Positions 17,279 through 25,996 of a stretch of 51,875 bases of DNA are shown here, in pieces. This DNA is from SXMI01 sp964391365 (lineage in GTDB: Bacteria > Actinomycetota > Acidimicrobiia > Acidimicrobiales > Microtrichaceae). Position 1 is the first letter of the stretch; each line of letters opens with the position of its first letter. Both the position numbers and the translations under genes were made by a program. Where the stretch lies: contig CAYMKW010000005.1 of assembly GCA_964391365.1 (NCBI GenBank), forward strand, positions 1-51,875, given 5' to 3'. Below the pieces are notes generated by a model. It did not search any database. It had not been told where the DNA came from and was given only the letters and a program-made list of their open reading frames with translations.

Positions 17279-18559
17279 TCAGCTGTCGAGTCGGGCGACG
17301 TCGAATCCGCACCGCTCGACCGTCTGTCGGTCGAGCAGGTTGTGGGCGTCGAGCAGACGAGGCTCGGCCAGTGCCTCCACGACCTGGTCCAGGTCGAGGT
17401 GCCTGAAGACCTGCCAGTCCGTCAGGACGGCCAGCGCACGCGCACCGGCACAGGCGGCGTAAGGGTCGTCGACCGTGGTGACACCGTCGAGCACCTGTGT
17501 GCCCGCCGCGACCGTCGGGTCGTAGGCGACGATCTCCGCTCCGGCGTCGACCGCCCGGCTCAGCACGGCGAGCGACGGCGACGACCGGAGGTCGTCGGTG
17601 CCGCCCTTGAACGTGAGCCCCCAGACGGCGATGCGAACCCCGTCGAGCGACCCCCCGACGAGTTCGGCGAGCCGGGCCGTGGTGCGGTCGAACCGGGACT
17701 CGTTGACGGCCACGACCGCTTCGAGCAGGTCCATGGACTGACCGGCCTGCGACGCCATGTGGAGCATGGCGCGCGTGTCCTTGGGCAGGCAGCTGCCGCC
17801 CCAGCCCGGCCCGGGCCGGAGGTGGTTCCGGCCGATCCGCGGGTCCGAACCGACCCCCAGGACCACGTCGTCGATGTCCGCCCCGAGCGCCCGGGCCAGG
17901 TCGGCGACCTCGTTGATGAACGAGAGCTTGGCGGCGAGGAAGGCGTTGGACGCGTACTTGATGAGCTCCGACGACGCCGGGTCGGTGACGACGATCGGCG
18001 CGGTGAGGCCGACGTACAACGAGACCATCTTCATGGCGGCGACCTCGTCGTCGGCGCCGATCACGACCCGGTCGGGGTGGAGGAAGTCGTGGACGGCCGA
18101 ACCCTCCCGGAGGAACTCGGGGTTCGACACGACGCTCACGTCCTCGCGGCCGAGGGCCTCGCTCACCTCGCCGGTCGAACCGACCGGCACGGTGGACTTG
18201 TTGATGACCACCGCACCCGGATCCAGGTGCGGGCCCATCTCGGCAGCGGCCGCCCGGATGAACGACAGGTCGGCGGAGCCGTCGTCGGCCTGCGGTGACG
18301 GCACGCAGAGACACACGAACGAACGACCGGCCACCGCAGCGGCGGTGTCGGTCGTGAAGGTGAGGCGCCCGGAGCGCAGTCCCTCGACCACCAGCTCCTC
18401 GAGGCCGTCCTCGAGGATGTGGATGTCGGCCCGGTTGAGCCGCTCGATCTTGGCCGGGTCGATGTCGACACAGGTGACCTCGTGGCCGAGGTGGGCCAGA
18501 CAGGCACCGGTGGTCAGGCCGACGTAGCCCGTTCCGACGACGGCGACGCTACTGCGCAT
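17279..18559 (-). CDS. ugd: UDP-glucose 6-dehydrogenase
   Basis: This 426-residue protein has the full signature of the UDP-glucose/GDP-mannose dehydrogenase family. GTGYVGLTTGACLA (residues 9-22) binds NAD. STVPVGSTG follows, and ELIKYASNAFLAAKLSFINE carries the catalytic Lys201. GGSCLPKD holds the nucleophile Cys257. The C-terminal half has WGLTFKGGTDDLRSSPSL. It oxidises UDP-glucose twice to UDP-glucuronate, a donor for acidic surface polysaccharides. The ATG at 18559 has AGGAG upstream. GDP-mannose dehydrogenase activity is a weaker alternative. It lies between the GT4 trio and the LCP gene, all on the minus strand, consistent with one glycan assembly region. Confidence 0.93.
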   Translation of the reverse strand: MRSSVAVVGTGYVGLTTGACLAHLGHEVTCVDIDPAKIERLNRADIHILEDGLEELVVEGLRSGRLTFTTDTAAAVAGRSFVCLCVPSPQADDGSADLSFIRAAAAEMGPHLDPGAVVINKSTVPVGSTGEVSEALGREDVSVVSNPEFLREGSAVHDFLHPDRVVIGADDEVAAMKMVSLYVGLTAPIVVTDPASSELIKYASNAFLAAKLSFINEVADLARALGADIDDVVLGVGSDPRIGRNHLRPGPGWGGSCLPKDTRAMLHMASQAGQSMDLLEAVVAVNESRFDRTTARLAELVGGSLDGVRIAVWGLTFKGGTDDLRSSPSLAVLSRAVDAGAEIVAYDPTVAAGTQVLDGVTTVDDPYAACAGARALAVLTDWQVFRHLDLDQVVEALAEPRLLDAHNLLDRQTVERCGFDVARLDS

Positions 18560-18708
18560 GTTCGCTCCTCACAGCTGTCAGGTCCCGGGTGCGACGACCC
18601 GGCTCGTGGGAGGGACATCGGCCCCTCGGCGACCTCCCCGGCCGACAACGCTACCCGTCGGTCCCGGACACACCACCGGGGAGAACCTCCCGGCTCGTCG
18701 GGCAGGAC

Positions 18709-20342
18709 TCAGCGGCACGCAGCGGACTTCTCGGCGTCGGTCGGCAGGAGCACTCCCGGCGGCACGGTCGTGGTGCTCACCGTCGGGGCTGCCGGGTCGA
18801 CCGGGGGCGCCGCCGGGTCGACCGNNNNNNNNNNNNNNNNNNNNNNNNNNNNNNNNNNNNNNNNNNNNNNNNNNNNNNNNNNNNNNNNNNNNNNNNNNNN
18901 NNNNNNNNNNNNNNNNNNNNNNNNGTGGTGCTCACCGTCGGGGCTGCCGGGTCGACCGGGGGCGCCGCCGGGTCGACCGGCGGAGCGGTCGTCGTCGTGG
19001 TTGGCAGCGGCTTGAACTCCTCGGGCAGCTCCTCCAGCGGCTTCGGATCGTCCCGGATCCCCCCCATGTCCTCGCCGAGCACCAGCTCGACCCGGTTGCC
19101 GACGATCGATTCGTCCTCCTCGAGCTGCGGGACGACGTCGAGGTACCGGGCCAGCAGGACAGCGGCGTCACGACCCTCGGGCCCGTGGACGATGGTCGTC
19201 GAGTCCCCCGAACGCTCCGAGGCGGCCTCGGCGTCGAAGCCCCGGTCGTCGAGGGCGGCGGCGAACAGCTCGGCCTGCTCCCTCGTGGCGCTCCCCGTCT
19301 GCACGTCGACGATGACGTTCCGGGGTTGGACACCGATCGCCGGGTCGACACCCCAGAACGGCCGGATCACGGGGATCGCCTGGTCCCAGAGCACGTCCTG
19401 GTAGGCGACGCCATCGTCGGGCGCCTCCTGGGTCGGGACCTGGACGGTCTGGAGCTCGTCCGGGTTGAACGTCCGGAACTGCGTCAGCAGCTGGAGGATG
19501 ACGTCGACGCTGAGCGTGTCGTCGAGGACCACGGCGCTGACGGCGGCGTCGACGATGCCGAGGGCCGTCTGCGGGTTGCGGATCCCGCGGTCGGAGGCCG
19601 CCCGGATGGCCCGCTTGACGAAGTCCTGCTGCCGGGTGATGCGCCCCAGGTCGCCCGTCGGGTCGTAGACCCACTCGTCTCCGAACTTCACCTCGAAGTA
19701 CCGGGACCGGGCGTAGGCGAGCGCCTGATCGGGGCCGAGCTGCACGCAGCCGGCGACGGGGACGTCCAGGCCGGTCTTGCGGTCACGGACCGGGGTGGTG
19801 AAGTACACCGGGACCGTTCCCAACACCTCGATCAACTCCTTGAACGACGCGAAGTCCACCTGCACGTAGTTGTCGATCGAGATGCCGAAGTTCTGCTTGA
19901 TCGTCTGGACCAGCGTTCGGGGACCGTTGGCCAGCATTGTGGCGGCGTTGATGCGCTGGTTCGAGCCGTCCGGCAACTGCAGTCGGGTGTCCCGGGGGAT
20001 CGACAGGAGCTGTGCGGTCCCCGCCCGGGGATCCACCCGCAGGACCATGATGACGTCGGCCAGGTTCTGACCGGCGGTGCGGCCCTCGGCCACCGGGTCG
20101 TCGGCGTCGAGGCCCTCGAAGGCGTCGGTGCCGATGATGAGGATGTTGCGGGGGTCGTCGACGCTGACGGCGGTGCTGAGCGAGGAACCGACGTCGACGA
20201 CCGGCACCGCCTGCAGGGTGGAGCGGACCTTCGTGAGCGCCAGTGCCGCCCCGAGGCACGCGACGACCAGCACCAGATTGAGCGCCAGCAGGAGCCGCTG
20301 GGGCCAGGTCCTGCCGGCTCGTCCGGAACGCTGTCGTGCCAC
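18709..20342 (-). CDS. LytR-CpsA-Psr (LCP) family glycopolymer ligase, interrupted by an assembly gap
   Basis: An N-terminal membrane anchor (residues about 17-37) precedes an LCP domain with NILIIGTDAFEG, ADVIMVLRVD, SIPRDTRLQLP and, later, YARSRYFEVKFGDEWVYDPTGDLGRITRQQ, containing the Arg/Asp residues that bind the polyprenyl-pyrophosphate. A LytR_C-like domain follows at about residues 325-430, then a Thr/Pro-rich tail. LCP enzymes transfer a lipid-linked glycopolymer to peptidoglycan, matching the surrounding glycan genes. The tail contains the 100-N gap. If the two identical 55-base gap flanks are collapsed, the frame continues cleanly for 20 more codons to TGA at 18709-18711. GTG at 20342 lies 9 bases after a TACCGT box. 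Confidence 0.88.
18770..18979. repeat. 55-base direct duplication flanking an N gap
   Basis: Positions 18770-18824 and 18925-18979 are identical over 55 bases and flank the N run exactly. Two contig ends sharing one assembly k-mer and joined without merging would look like this. It is not a biological repeat in my reading. Confidence 0.9.
18825..18924. other. Scaffold gap of exactly 100 N
   Basis: The run is 100 undetermined bases, the usual placeholder for a gap of unknown size. It lies inside the LCP coding tail. The identical flanks suggest the true gap is zero and the contigs overlap. Confidence 0.98.
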
Positions 20343-20351
20343 GAGCGCCCG

Positions 20352-20357
20352 ACGGTA
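20352..20357 (-). promoter_or_regulatory. Candidate -10 element (TACCGT) of the LCP gene
   Basis: On the minus strand TACCGT ends 9 bases before the GTG at 20342, consistent with a leaderless or near-leaderless transcript. It is divergent from the pabB promoter about 50 bases away. Confidence 0.45.
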
Positions 20358-20404
20358 GCAGCGGCACCGGAACCGTCGATGGCACCCCGGGGGCCTGCGG
20401 ACCG

Positions 20405-20410
20405 TAGGAT
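20405..20410 (+). promoter_or_regulatory. Candidate -10 element (TAGGAT) of pabB-pabC
   Basis: TAGGAT ends 9 bases before the GTG of pabB. The 12 bases GACCGTAGGATC at 20400-20411 recur exactly before the flippase gene at 46035-46046, which supports a promoter element. Confidence 0.5.
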
Positions 20411-20419
20411 CCGGCCTGC

Positions 20420-21484
20420 GTGGTCAGCCGAGGTCGCACCGGGGGCGCCGAGCCCCTCGCCGTGGTGGGTGGACGACTGTGCACCGACCTGCTCGACGTG
20501 ACCTCGGACCTGACGGCGTTGGACTCCGAGGGCTTCTGGGCCGTCGTCGTGCCCTACGACGGAAGCGCCGTCTGTGCCCGGTTCGGCAACGTGCGGGCCG
20601 CCGTTCCGTGGCCGGGCGCTCCCTGGCGGGGCCCGGGATCCGACAGCTGGGTGTCGTCGCTCGACCGCGACTCGTTCTGCGCCGGGGTGATGCGGATCCG
20701 GGAGCACATCGCCGCCGGCGAGGTCTACCAGGTGAACCTGACCAGGGTGCTCCGGGCCCCGCTGAGGGAACCCGTCGACGGGACGAGCACGGACGTGGCC
20801 GCCCTCGGTGCCGCACTGGCGCTCGGGAACCCGGCTCCCTTCTCGGCCGTCGTCCGCCTGCCCGACCAGGGGGTCGCCATCGCCAGCGCTTCGCCCGAAC
20901 GCTTCCTGTCGCGTCGGGGCGACCTGATCTGGTCGTCACCGATCAAGGGCACGGCGGCGGTGCCTGATGGCTTCACCACCAAGGACCGGGCCGAGAACGT
21001 CATGATCGTCGACCTCGTGCGCAACGACCTGGGCCGGGTGTGCGAGTGGGGCACCGTCGACGTGCCGGCGCTGCTCACGGTCGAGGAGCATCCGGGGCTG
21101 TGCCACCTGGTCAGCACGGTGGAGGGGAGGCTCCGACCGGGCTCGGGGTGGGCCGAGACCATCGGCGCCACCTTCCCGCCCGGCTCGGTCACGGGTGCAC
21201 CCAAGCTGGCGGCGCTCGGGGTCATCTCGGACCTCGAGCGGGCGTCGCGTGGCCCGTACTGCGGTGCCGTCGGATGGGTCGACGCCGACCGCAGCATCGG
21301 CGACCTGAACGTCGCCATCCGGACGTTCTGGATCGAGGACGACCACCTCCACTTCGGGACCGGCGGTGGCATCACCTGGGACTCCACCCCGGAGGGCGAG
21401 TGGGAGGAGACCGAGCTCAAGGCCCGTCGGCTGCTCCGCGTGGCATCGGGCGAACCCGGCGTGATCGAGCAGGTTCGGGCGTGA
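20420..21484 (+). CDS. pabB: Aminodeoxychorismate synthase component I
   Basis: A 354-residue chorismate-binding enzyme. The catalytic part has EVYQVNLTRVL, ASASPERFLS, SSPIKGTAA, the block DRAENVMIVDLVRNDLGRV, PGSVTGAPK and GTGGGITWDSTPEGEWEETELKA in order. The PIKGT motif, with Lys176, is the mark of PabB; anthranilate and salicylate synthases have PIAGT or other variants. It converts chorismate to 4-amino-4-deoxychorismate with ammonia from a PabA partner, which is not in the window. It is shorter than TrpE-type enzymes, with a reduced N-terminal domain. The stop overlaps the pabC GTG in a GTGA junction, so the two steps to p-aminobenzoate are coupled. Confidence 0.92.
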   Translation: MVSRGRTGGAEPLAVVGGRLCTDLLDVTSDLTALDSEGFWAVVVPYDGSAVCARFGNVRAAVPWPGAPWRGPGSDSWVSSLDRDSFCAGVMRIREHIAAGEVYQVNLTRVLRAPLREPVDGTSTDVAALGAALALGNPAPFSAVVRLPDQGVAIASASPERFLSRRGDLIWSSPIKGTAAVPDGFTTKDRAENVMIVDLVRNDLGRVCEWGTVDVPALLTVEEHPGLCHLVSTVEGRLRPGSGWAETIGATFPPGSVTGAPKLAALGVISDLERASRGPYCGAVGWVDADRSIGDLNVAIRTFWIEDDHLHFGTGGGITWDSTPEGEWEETELKARRLLRVASGEPGVIEQVRA

Positions 21485-22359
21485 GCGGGCCCGCTCCGAC
21501 CGTGGTGTGGCTGGACGGGGACCTGCGCGACCCCGCCGTGGCCGCCGTGCACTGGTCCGACCACGGTGTCACCGTCGGCGACGGCGTCTTCGAGACGCTC
21601 AAGCTGGTCGACGGTCGACCCTTCGCCCTGAGGAGGCACCTGACCCGGCTCGGGCGATCGGCACACGGCCTCGGCCTGACGCCCCCCGTCGAGGAGCAGG
21701 TACTCGATGCGGTCGACGCCGTGTGCGCGGCCTGGGGGCCCCGACCCGGTCGGCTGCGGATCACCGTCACGGCCGGACCCGGGCCCATGGGCTCGGAACG
21801 GGGTCCGGCCGGACCGACCCTGCTCGTGGCCGCCACCGAGGCGGCGCCTCCGCCGACGGGCACGGGTGCGATCGTGGCGACGGTCCCCTGGACCCGCAAC
21901 GAGCACGGCGCGCTCGCGGGGCTGAAGACCACCTCCTACGGCGAGAACGTCGTGGCGCTCGCCCGGGCCCGGGCGGTGGGCGCCGGAGAGGCGCTGCTCG
22001 CCAACACCGCCGGGCGACTCTGCGAGGGCACCGGGTCGAACGTGTTCGTCGTCGACGACGATGACGTACTGGTCACCCCGCCGTTGCACTCGGGCTGTCT
22101 GGCCGGGATCACCCGGGAGCTGCTCCTCGAGGCCCTGGAACGCGTCGGCACCCCGGTGGTCGAACGTGACCTCCCCCTCGACGTCCTCGGTCGCTGCCCG
22201 GCAGCGGCGCTGACCTCGAGCACCCGGGACGTCCAGGCCATCGCCACGATCATCCTGGAGGGTGGGCCACGACCGCTCGACGTGGACCACCCGCTGCTCG
22301 TCGGTGCCCGCCGGGCGTGGGCCGAGGCCTACGGGCCCGGACGCTCCATCGACCCCTGA
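21481..22359 (+). CDS. pabC: Aminodeoxychorismate lyase (PLP, class IV aminotransferase fold)
   Basis: A 292-residue class IV PLP enzyme. WSDHGVTVGDGVFETLKLVDGRPFALRRHLTRL in sequence order is the family N-terminus. Lys149 in LAGLKTTSYGENV is the predicted PLP Schiff-base lysine. The late NVFVVDDDDVLVTPPLHSGCLAGITRELLLE binds the cofactor phosphate. Branched-chain or D-amino-acid aminotransferases share this fold, but the 4-base overlap with pabB makes aminodeoxychorismate lyase, which releases p-aminobenzoate and pyruvate, by far the best call. Confidence 0.9.
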   Translation: MSGPAPTVVWLDGDLRDPAVAAVHWSDHGVTVGDGVFETLKLVDGRPFALRRHLTRLGRSAHGLGLTPPVEEQVLDAVDAVCAAWGPRPGRLRITVTAGPGPMGSERGPAGPTLLVAATEAAPPPTGTGAIVATVPWTRNEHGALAGLKTTSYGENVVALARARAVGAGEALLANTAGRLCEGTGSNVFVVDDDDVLVTPPLHSGCLAGITRELLLEALERVGTPVVERDLPLDVLGRCPAAALTSSTRDVQAIATIILEGGPRPLDVDHPLLVGARRAWAEAYGPGRSIDP

Positions 22360-22374
22360 TCGAGTGGGCGGCAG

Positions 22375-22394
22375 CCCGTCGACGGGAGCCCGTC
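22375..22394. terminator. Possible bidirectional hairpin between convergent pabC and birA
   Basis: CCCGTC is followed by GACGGG and, after AG, by CCCGTC again, so two alternative 6-bp stems can form. It lies between the pabC stop and the birA stop. There is no T-run, and termination is only a guess from position. Confidence 0.25.
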
Positions 22395-23211
22395 AGTCGT
22401 CGATGGGTCGGAGGTGCACCACGTCGCCGAGGGACACGACCCGACGCACCCGCTGGTCGTCCTCCAGGACCAGCGCACCGTCCCCGGCGACGTCGACCGC
22501 GGTCCCGACCAGGATCGACGCACCCAGGTCGACCCGCACCCGCCGGCCGATCGTGGCCGAGCGGGCCCGGTAGGCCGCCAGGAACTCCTCCGGGTCGACC
22601 GTGGGCGGCTCCACCAGCGGCAGCCAGCGCTCGTCGAGTCCGACGAGCAGGTCGAGCAGCACGACCTCCCGGTCGACGGTCCCGCCCAGGACGGCGTCGA
22701 GCGATGTGGCGACGTCGGTCAGCTCCGCCGGAACCGACGAACGCTCCAGGTTGATGCCGAGACCCACCACGACGAACGGTCCGACGCCGTCGACGTCGAC
22801 GAGTTCCGACAGCACGCCGCCCAGCTTGAGGTCGGTGCCGTCCGGGCCGGCACCCGGCGCCACCAGGTCGTTGGGCCACTTCAGTCGGGTCCCCGAACAC
22901 GCGTCCACGGCGGCGGCGCCCACGGCGGAGGGCAGCAGGGTGAGCCGCTCGGCCGGCAGGTCGGCGACCCCCAGACCGATGCTCACCAGGAGGGACGCCC
23001 CGGGCTCGTCCTCCCAGGTGCGGTCGAGCCGGCCCCGACCCGCCGTCTGGTGGTCGGCAACCAGGACGAGCGGTGCCGGCGGGCCACCGGTGGCCCCCCG
23101 TTCGGCGAGCAGCACCGGCAGGTCGGCGTTGGTGGAGCCCGTCGTGGGTACCCAGCGGAGGTCGGCGAATCGGGTGCCCCGGAGGGCTGCTTTGGCGCGG
23201 TCCATGCCCAC
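22393..23211 (-). CDS. birA: Biotin-[acetyl-CoA-carboxylase] ligase, monofunctional
   Basis: A 272-residue biotin protein ligase: STNADLPVLLAERGA, the biotinyl-AMP loop GRGRLDRTWEDEPGASLLVSI in sequence order, LKWPNDL, KLGGVLSEL and GLGINLE, ending in the small SH3-like C-terminal domain. There is no N-terminal helix-turn-helix, so it is a class I ligase without repressor function. It attaches biotin to the Lys of carrier domains, and the nearest target is the carboxylase encoded divergently 17 bases away. GTG 23211 is preferred to ATG 23205 because a TAGTTT box lies 6 bases before it, matching other leaderless starts here. Confidence 0.93.
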   Translation of the reverse strand: MGMDRAKAALRGTRFADLRWVPTTGSTNADLPVLLAERGATGGPPAPLVLVADHQTAGRGRLDRTWEDEPGASLLVSIGLGVADLPAERLTLLPSAVGAAAVDACSGTRLKWPNDLVAPGAGPDGTDLKLGGVLSELVDVDGVGPFVVVGLGINLERSSVPAELTDVATSLDAVLGGTVDREVVLLDLLVGLDERWLPLVEPPTVDPEEFLAAYRARSATIGRRVRVDLGASILVGTAVDVAGDGALVLEDDQRVRRVVSLGDVVHLRPIDD

Positions 23212-23217
23212 GGGTGG

Positions 23218-23223
23218 AAACTA
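23218..23223 (-). promoter_or_regulatory. Candidate -10 element (TAGTTT) of birA, overlapping the carboxylase promoter
   Basis: On the minus strand TAGTTT ends 6 bases before GTG 23211. On the plus strand the overlapping GAAACT (23217-23222) ends 6 bases before the carboxylase GTG at 23229. Only 17 bases separate the two start codons, so the promoters must overlap. Confidence 0.45.
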
Positions 23224-23228
23224 GCGCC

Positions 23229-25001
23229 GTGTTCTCCAAGGTGCTGATCGCAAACCGTGGTGAGATCGCCGTCCGGGTCATCCGGGCGTGCCGTGAGATG
23301 GGGATCTCCACCGTGGCCGTGTACTCCGAGCTGGACCGGGACGCCCTCCACGTCCGGCTCGCCGACGAGGCGTACGCGCTCGGGGGCCAGACGGCCGCCG
23401 AGAGCTACATCGACGCCGACAAGCTGCTCGACGTGATCCGTCGGTCGGGAGCCGAGGCGGTGCACCCCGGCTACGGGTTCTTCTCCGAGAACTCCGACTT
23501 CGCCCGGGCGATCACCGAGATGGGCGTGGCGTTCATCGGACCGGGTCCCGACGCCATCGACGTGATGGGCGACAAGATCTCGGCCCGTCACGCCGCCGAG
23601 CGGGTGGGCGTGCTCGGCGTGCCCGGGACGACCGACATCCTCACCGACCCGCAGCAGGTCGTGGCCTTCGGTGACGAGTTCGGCTACCCCGTCGCGATCA
23701 AGGCCGCCTACGGCGGCGGCGGTCGGGGCATGAAGGTCGTCGCCTCCGCCGACGAGGCCGCCGCCGCGCTCGAGTCCGCCCAACGCGAAGCCCTCGCCTA
23801 CTTCGGCCGGGACGAGTGCTACATGGAGCGCTACCTCACCAAGCCGCGCCACGTCGAGGTCCAGCTGATCGCCGACACGCACGGCAACTGCATCTACCTC
23901 GGCACCCGCGACTGCTCGGCCCAGCGGCGCCACCAGAAGCTGATCGAGGAGGCCCCGGCGCCCGGGATCCCCGAGGAGATCCTGACGGCGATGGGCGAGG
24001 CGGCCGTCGAGGTCGCCCGCGGCTGCGACTACGTGAACGCCGGCACGGTCGAGTTCCTCTACGCCGACGGCGAGTTCTTCTACCTGGAGATGAACTCCCG
24101 TCTGCAGGTCGAGCATCCGGAGACCGAACTGGTGACGCGGGTCGACCTGGTCGAACTCCAGTTGCGGGTGGCCGCCGGCGAACCGCTGCTGTTCTCCCAG
24201 TCCGACGTCCGCATCGAGGGCCACGCCATCGAGTGCCGGATCAACGCCGAGGACCCGGCAGGAGGCCAGTTCCTGCCCTCGCCCGGACCGATCAGTGCCC
24301 TCCGGGCGCCCAGCGGGTTCGGGACCCGCTGGGACGGCGGCTACGAGGCCGGCGACGAGATCAGCCAGTACTACGACAACCTGGTCGGGAAGCTCTGCGT
24401 CTGGGGCCGCGACCGTGACGTCGCCGTCGCCCGGATGATCCGAGCGCTCGAGGAGATGCAGGTGGAGGGGATCGCCACCGTCATCGACGCCGACCTCGCC
24501 ATCCTGCGGCACCCGGACTTCCAGGCGGTCGACCACTCCACGAAGTGGGTCGAGCAGGTGCTCGACCTGTCGGGGGTCGGCGGCGCCGCCGCCCCGGCGG
24601 AGGGGACCGACGCCGAGCCCAAGGTCGAGCGCAACGTCGACGTCGAGGTCAACGGACGGCGGTTCGCCGTGCGGGTGTTCGTCCCCGAGTCGCAGGTCGG
24701 GGCCGTCGCCACCGGCGGGGGCGCCAAGCCACGCCCGAAGCGCAGCCGCGGCGCCGCCGGCGGCGGAGCGGTGGCCGGGAGCGGCCGGGTGGCCGTGCCC
24801 ATGCAGGGGACGATCGTCAAGGTGCTCGTCGAGGTCGGCCAGACCGTGGCAGCCGGCGACCCGGTGGTCGTGCTCGAGGCGATGAAGATGGAGAACAACG
24901 TCGCCGCCGATGTGGACGGCACCGTCACCGAGGTCTCGGCGGCGACCGGCGACTCGGTCGCCGCCGGCGACGTCGTGGTCGTCATCGAGCCGGCGGGCTG
25001 A
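23229..25001 (+). CDS. accA: Biotin-dependent acyl-CoA carboxylase alpha subunit (biotin carboxylase + BCCP)
   Basis: A 590-residue protein. Residues 1-450 are biotin carboxylase: KVLIANRGEIAVRVIRACREMG, VHPGYGFFSEN, the ATP-grasp glycine-rich loop KAAYGGGGRGMK, and FLEMNSRLQVEHPETE-type catalysis (seen as YLEMNSRLQVEH). A linker rich in Gly, Ala and Lys (about 485-520) leads to the biotin carrier domain with EAMKMEN, biotinyl Lys553. It carboxylates its own biotin for transfer to acetyl- or propionyl-CoA by a beta subunit, which is not in the window. The naming follows actinobacterial AccA-type alpha subunits. It is divergent from birA, the enzyme that biotinylates it. Confidence 0.93.
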   Translation: MFSKVLIANRGEIAVRVIRACREMGISTVAVYSELDRDALHVRLADEAYALGGQTAAESYIDADKLLDVIRRSGAEAVHPGYGFFSENSDFARAITEMGVAFIGPGPDAIDVMGDKISARHAAERVGVLGVPGTTDILTDPQQVVAFGDEFGYPVAIKAAYGGGGRGMKVVASADEAAAALESAQREALAYFGRDECYMERYLTKPRHVEVQLIADTHGNCIYLGTRDCSAQRRHQKLIEEAPAPGIPEEILTAMGEAAVEVARGCDYVNAGTVEFLYADGEFFYLEMNSRLQVEHPETELVTRVDLVELQLRVAAGEPLLFSQSDVRIEGHAIECRINAEDPAGGQFLPSPGPISALRAPSGFGTRWDGGYEAGDEISQYYDNLVGKLCVWGRDRDVAVARMIRALEEMQVEGIATVIDADLAILRHPDFQAVDHSTKWVEQVLDLSGVGGAAAPAEGTDAEPKVERNVDVEVNGRRFAVRVFVPESQVGAVATGGGAKPRPKRSRGAAGGGAVAGSGRVAVPMQGTIVKVLVEVGQTVAAGDPVVVLEAMKMENNVAADVDGTVTEVSAATGDSVAAGDVVVVIEPAG

Positions 25002-25036
25002 TCCCGCCGGAACCCGGGCGGCCCGGTGGCCGCCGG

Positions 25037-25042
25037 TATCGT
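25037..25042 (+). promoter_or_regulatory. Candidate -10 element (TATCGT) before the LPG-synthase-like gene
   Basis: TATCGT ends 6 bases before GTG 25049, giving a possible leaderless start within the 47-base space after the carboxylase gene. Confidence 0.4.
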
Positions 25043-25048
25043 GCTGCG

Positions 25049-25996
25049 GTGACCCGGCCGCAGACCGCCCGCACGGTGGGACGCTGGGTGCGGACGGTCA
25101 CGCTCGTCGTCGGCGTGCCGTCGCTCCTCATCGCTGCCTGGTTCGCCGCCCGGGACGTCCGGGATGTCGACCCGGCGACCTGGTGGGCCCTCGTCCCGGC
25201 GCTCGCGCTGAGCACCGCCAGCCTCTGGCTGCAGGCCCGCTCCTGGCGGGTGCTCCTGCCGGCCGGAACCGACGCCACGGTCGCGGACGACGCCTTCTTC
25301 ACCTCACAGCTCGTCAAGTACTCCCCGGTCGGCGGCTTCGCCCAGGCCGCCGCCCAGGCCGGGCTCGCCATCGACGGAACGACGGGTGCCGCCCGGGCGA
25401 CCACGGCGATGGCGGTCTCGAAGCTGACGATGGTCGTCGCGGCCGGGTGCGCCGGCCCGGTCCTGGCCGCGACCAACCCCGCCCTGGCCCCGTGGCTCCG
25501 CCTGCTCCTCTGCTGCACCCCCGCCGGGCTCGCGCTCGGCCACCCGGCGGTCCTGCGTCGGTCACTCGAACTGGCGGGCCGAGTCCTGCGCCGCCCCCTC
25601 GACCCGGCCGTCATCCCCGATCCCGGAGCCGTCTGGCGATCGATCGGTTGGGCCGTACCAGCCCAGGCGCTCGCCGGGGCGTCGTTCGCCGTGCTGGCGG
25701 TGGTGACGGACCCGGGGGTGGACCCCGTCCAGGCGGCGGCCGGGTTCGTGGTGGCGTGGGCCGTCGGGTTCCTCGTCATCCCCGTCCCCGCGGGCCTCGG
25801 GGTCCGAGAGGCGGTGATCGCCGTCCTGGTCGAGGGACCGCCCGGGACGAAACTCGTCGCCGCGGTCATGCTGCGGCTCGTCGTGATCGTCGCCGAGGCA
25901 CTCCTCGCCGCTGCCGTGCGGGTCCGCTCCGCCCGTCGCCCGGCCGAGCCCGGGGCTAACCGGCCTCCGGGAGAACCGGCCGGACCCACAGGCTGA
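25049..25996 (+). CDS. Lysylphosphatidylglycerol synthase-like / UPF0104 membrane protein
   Basis: A 315-residue protein with about eight hydrophobic segments. QARSWRVLLPAG, TSQLVKYSPVGGFAQAAAQAGLA, VSKLTMVVAAG and VIPVPAGLGVREAVIAVLV are the landmark motifs of the AglD/MprF membrane domain family, where the K-Y-x-P-G and P-x-G-x-G-x-R-E signatures are conserved. The soluble lysyl-transfer domain of MprF is absent, so lysyl-PG synthesis is unlikely. Members act as lipid or glycan-lipid translocation factors, or their role is unknown. GTG 25049 fixes a normal-length product. Its 3' end overlaps the convergent membrane GT gene by 41 bases. Confidence 0.8.
   Translation: MTRPQTARTVGRWVRTVTLVVGVPSLLIAAWFAARDVRDVDPATWWALVPALALSTASLWLQARSWRVLLPAGTDATVADDAFFTSQLVKYSPVGGFAQAAAQAGLAIDGTTGAARATTAMAVSKLTMVVAAGCAGPVLAATNPALAPWLRLLLCCTPAGLALGHPAVLRRSLELAGRVLRRPLDPAVIPDPGAVWRSIGWAVPAQALAGASFAVLAVVTDPGVDPVQAAAGFVVAWAVGFLVIPVPAGLGVREAVIAVLVEGPPGTKLVAAVMLRLVVIVAEALLAAAVRVRSARRPAEPGANRPPGEPAGPTG

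Noticed and set aside
18777..18824. Arg/Ser/Pro-rich end of the LCP protein when read literally through the N gap
   Set aside because: The N run has arbitrary length and shifts the frame; collapsing the duplicated 55 bases gives a normal ending at 18709.
18770..18979. A biological 155-bp-period duplication or mobile element target site
   Set aside because: The copies abut an N run of exactly 100 and are identical over exactly 55 bases, the pattern of an unresolved contig join.
24545..25048. Upstream extension of the LPG-synthase-like gene
   Set aside because: It lies in an alternate frame of the carboxylase gene with Arg/Gly-rich composition; GTG 25049 has a promoter-like box and begins the conserved membrane domain.
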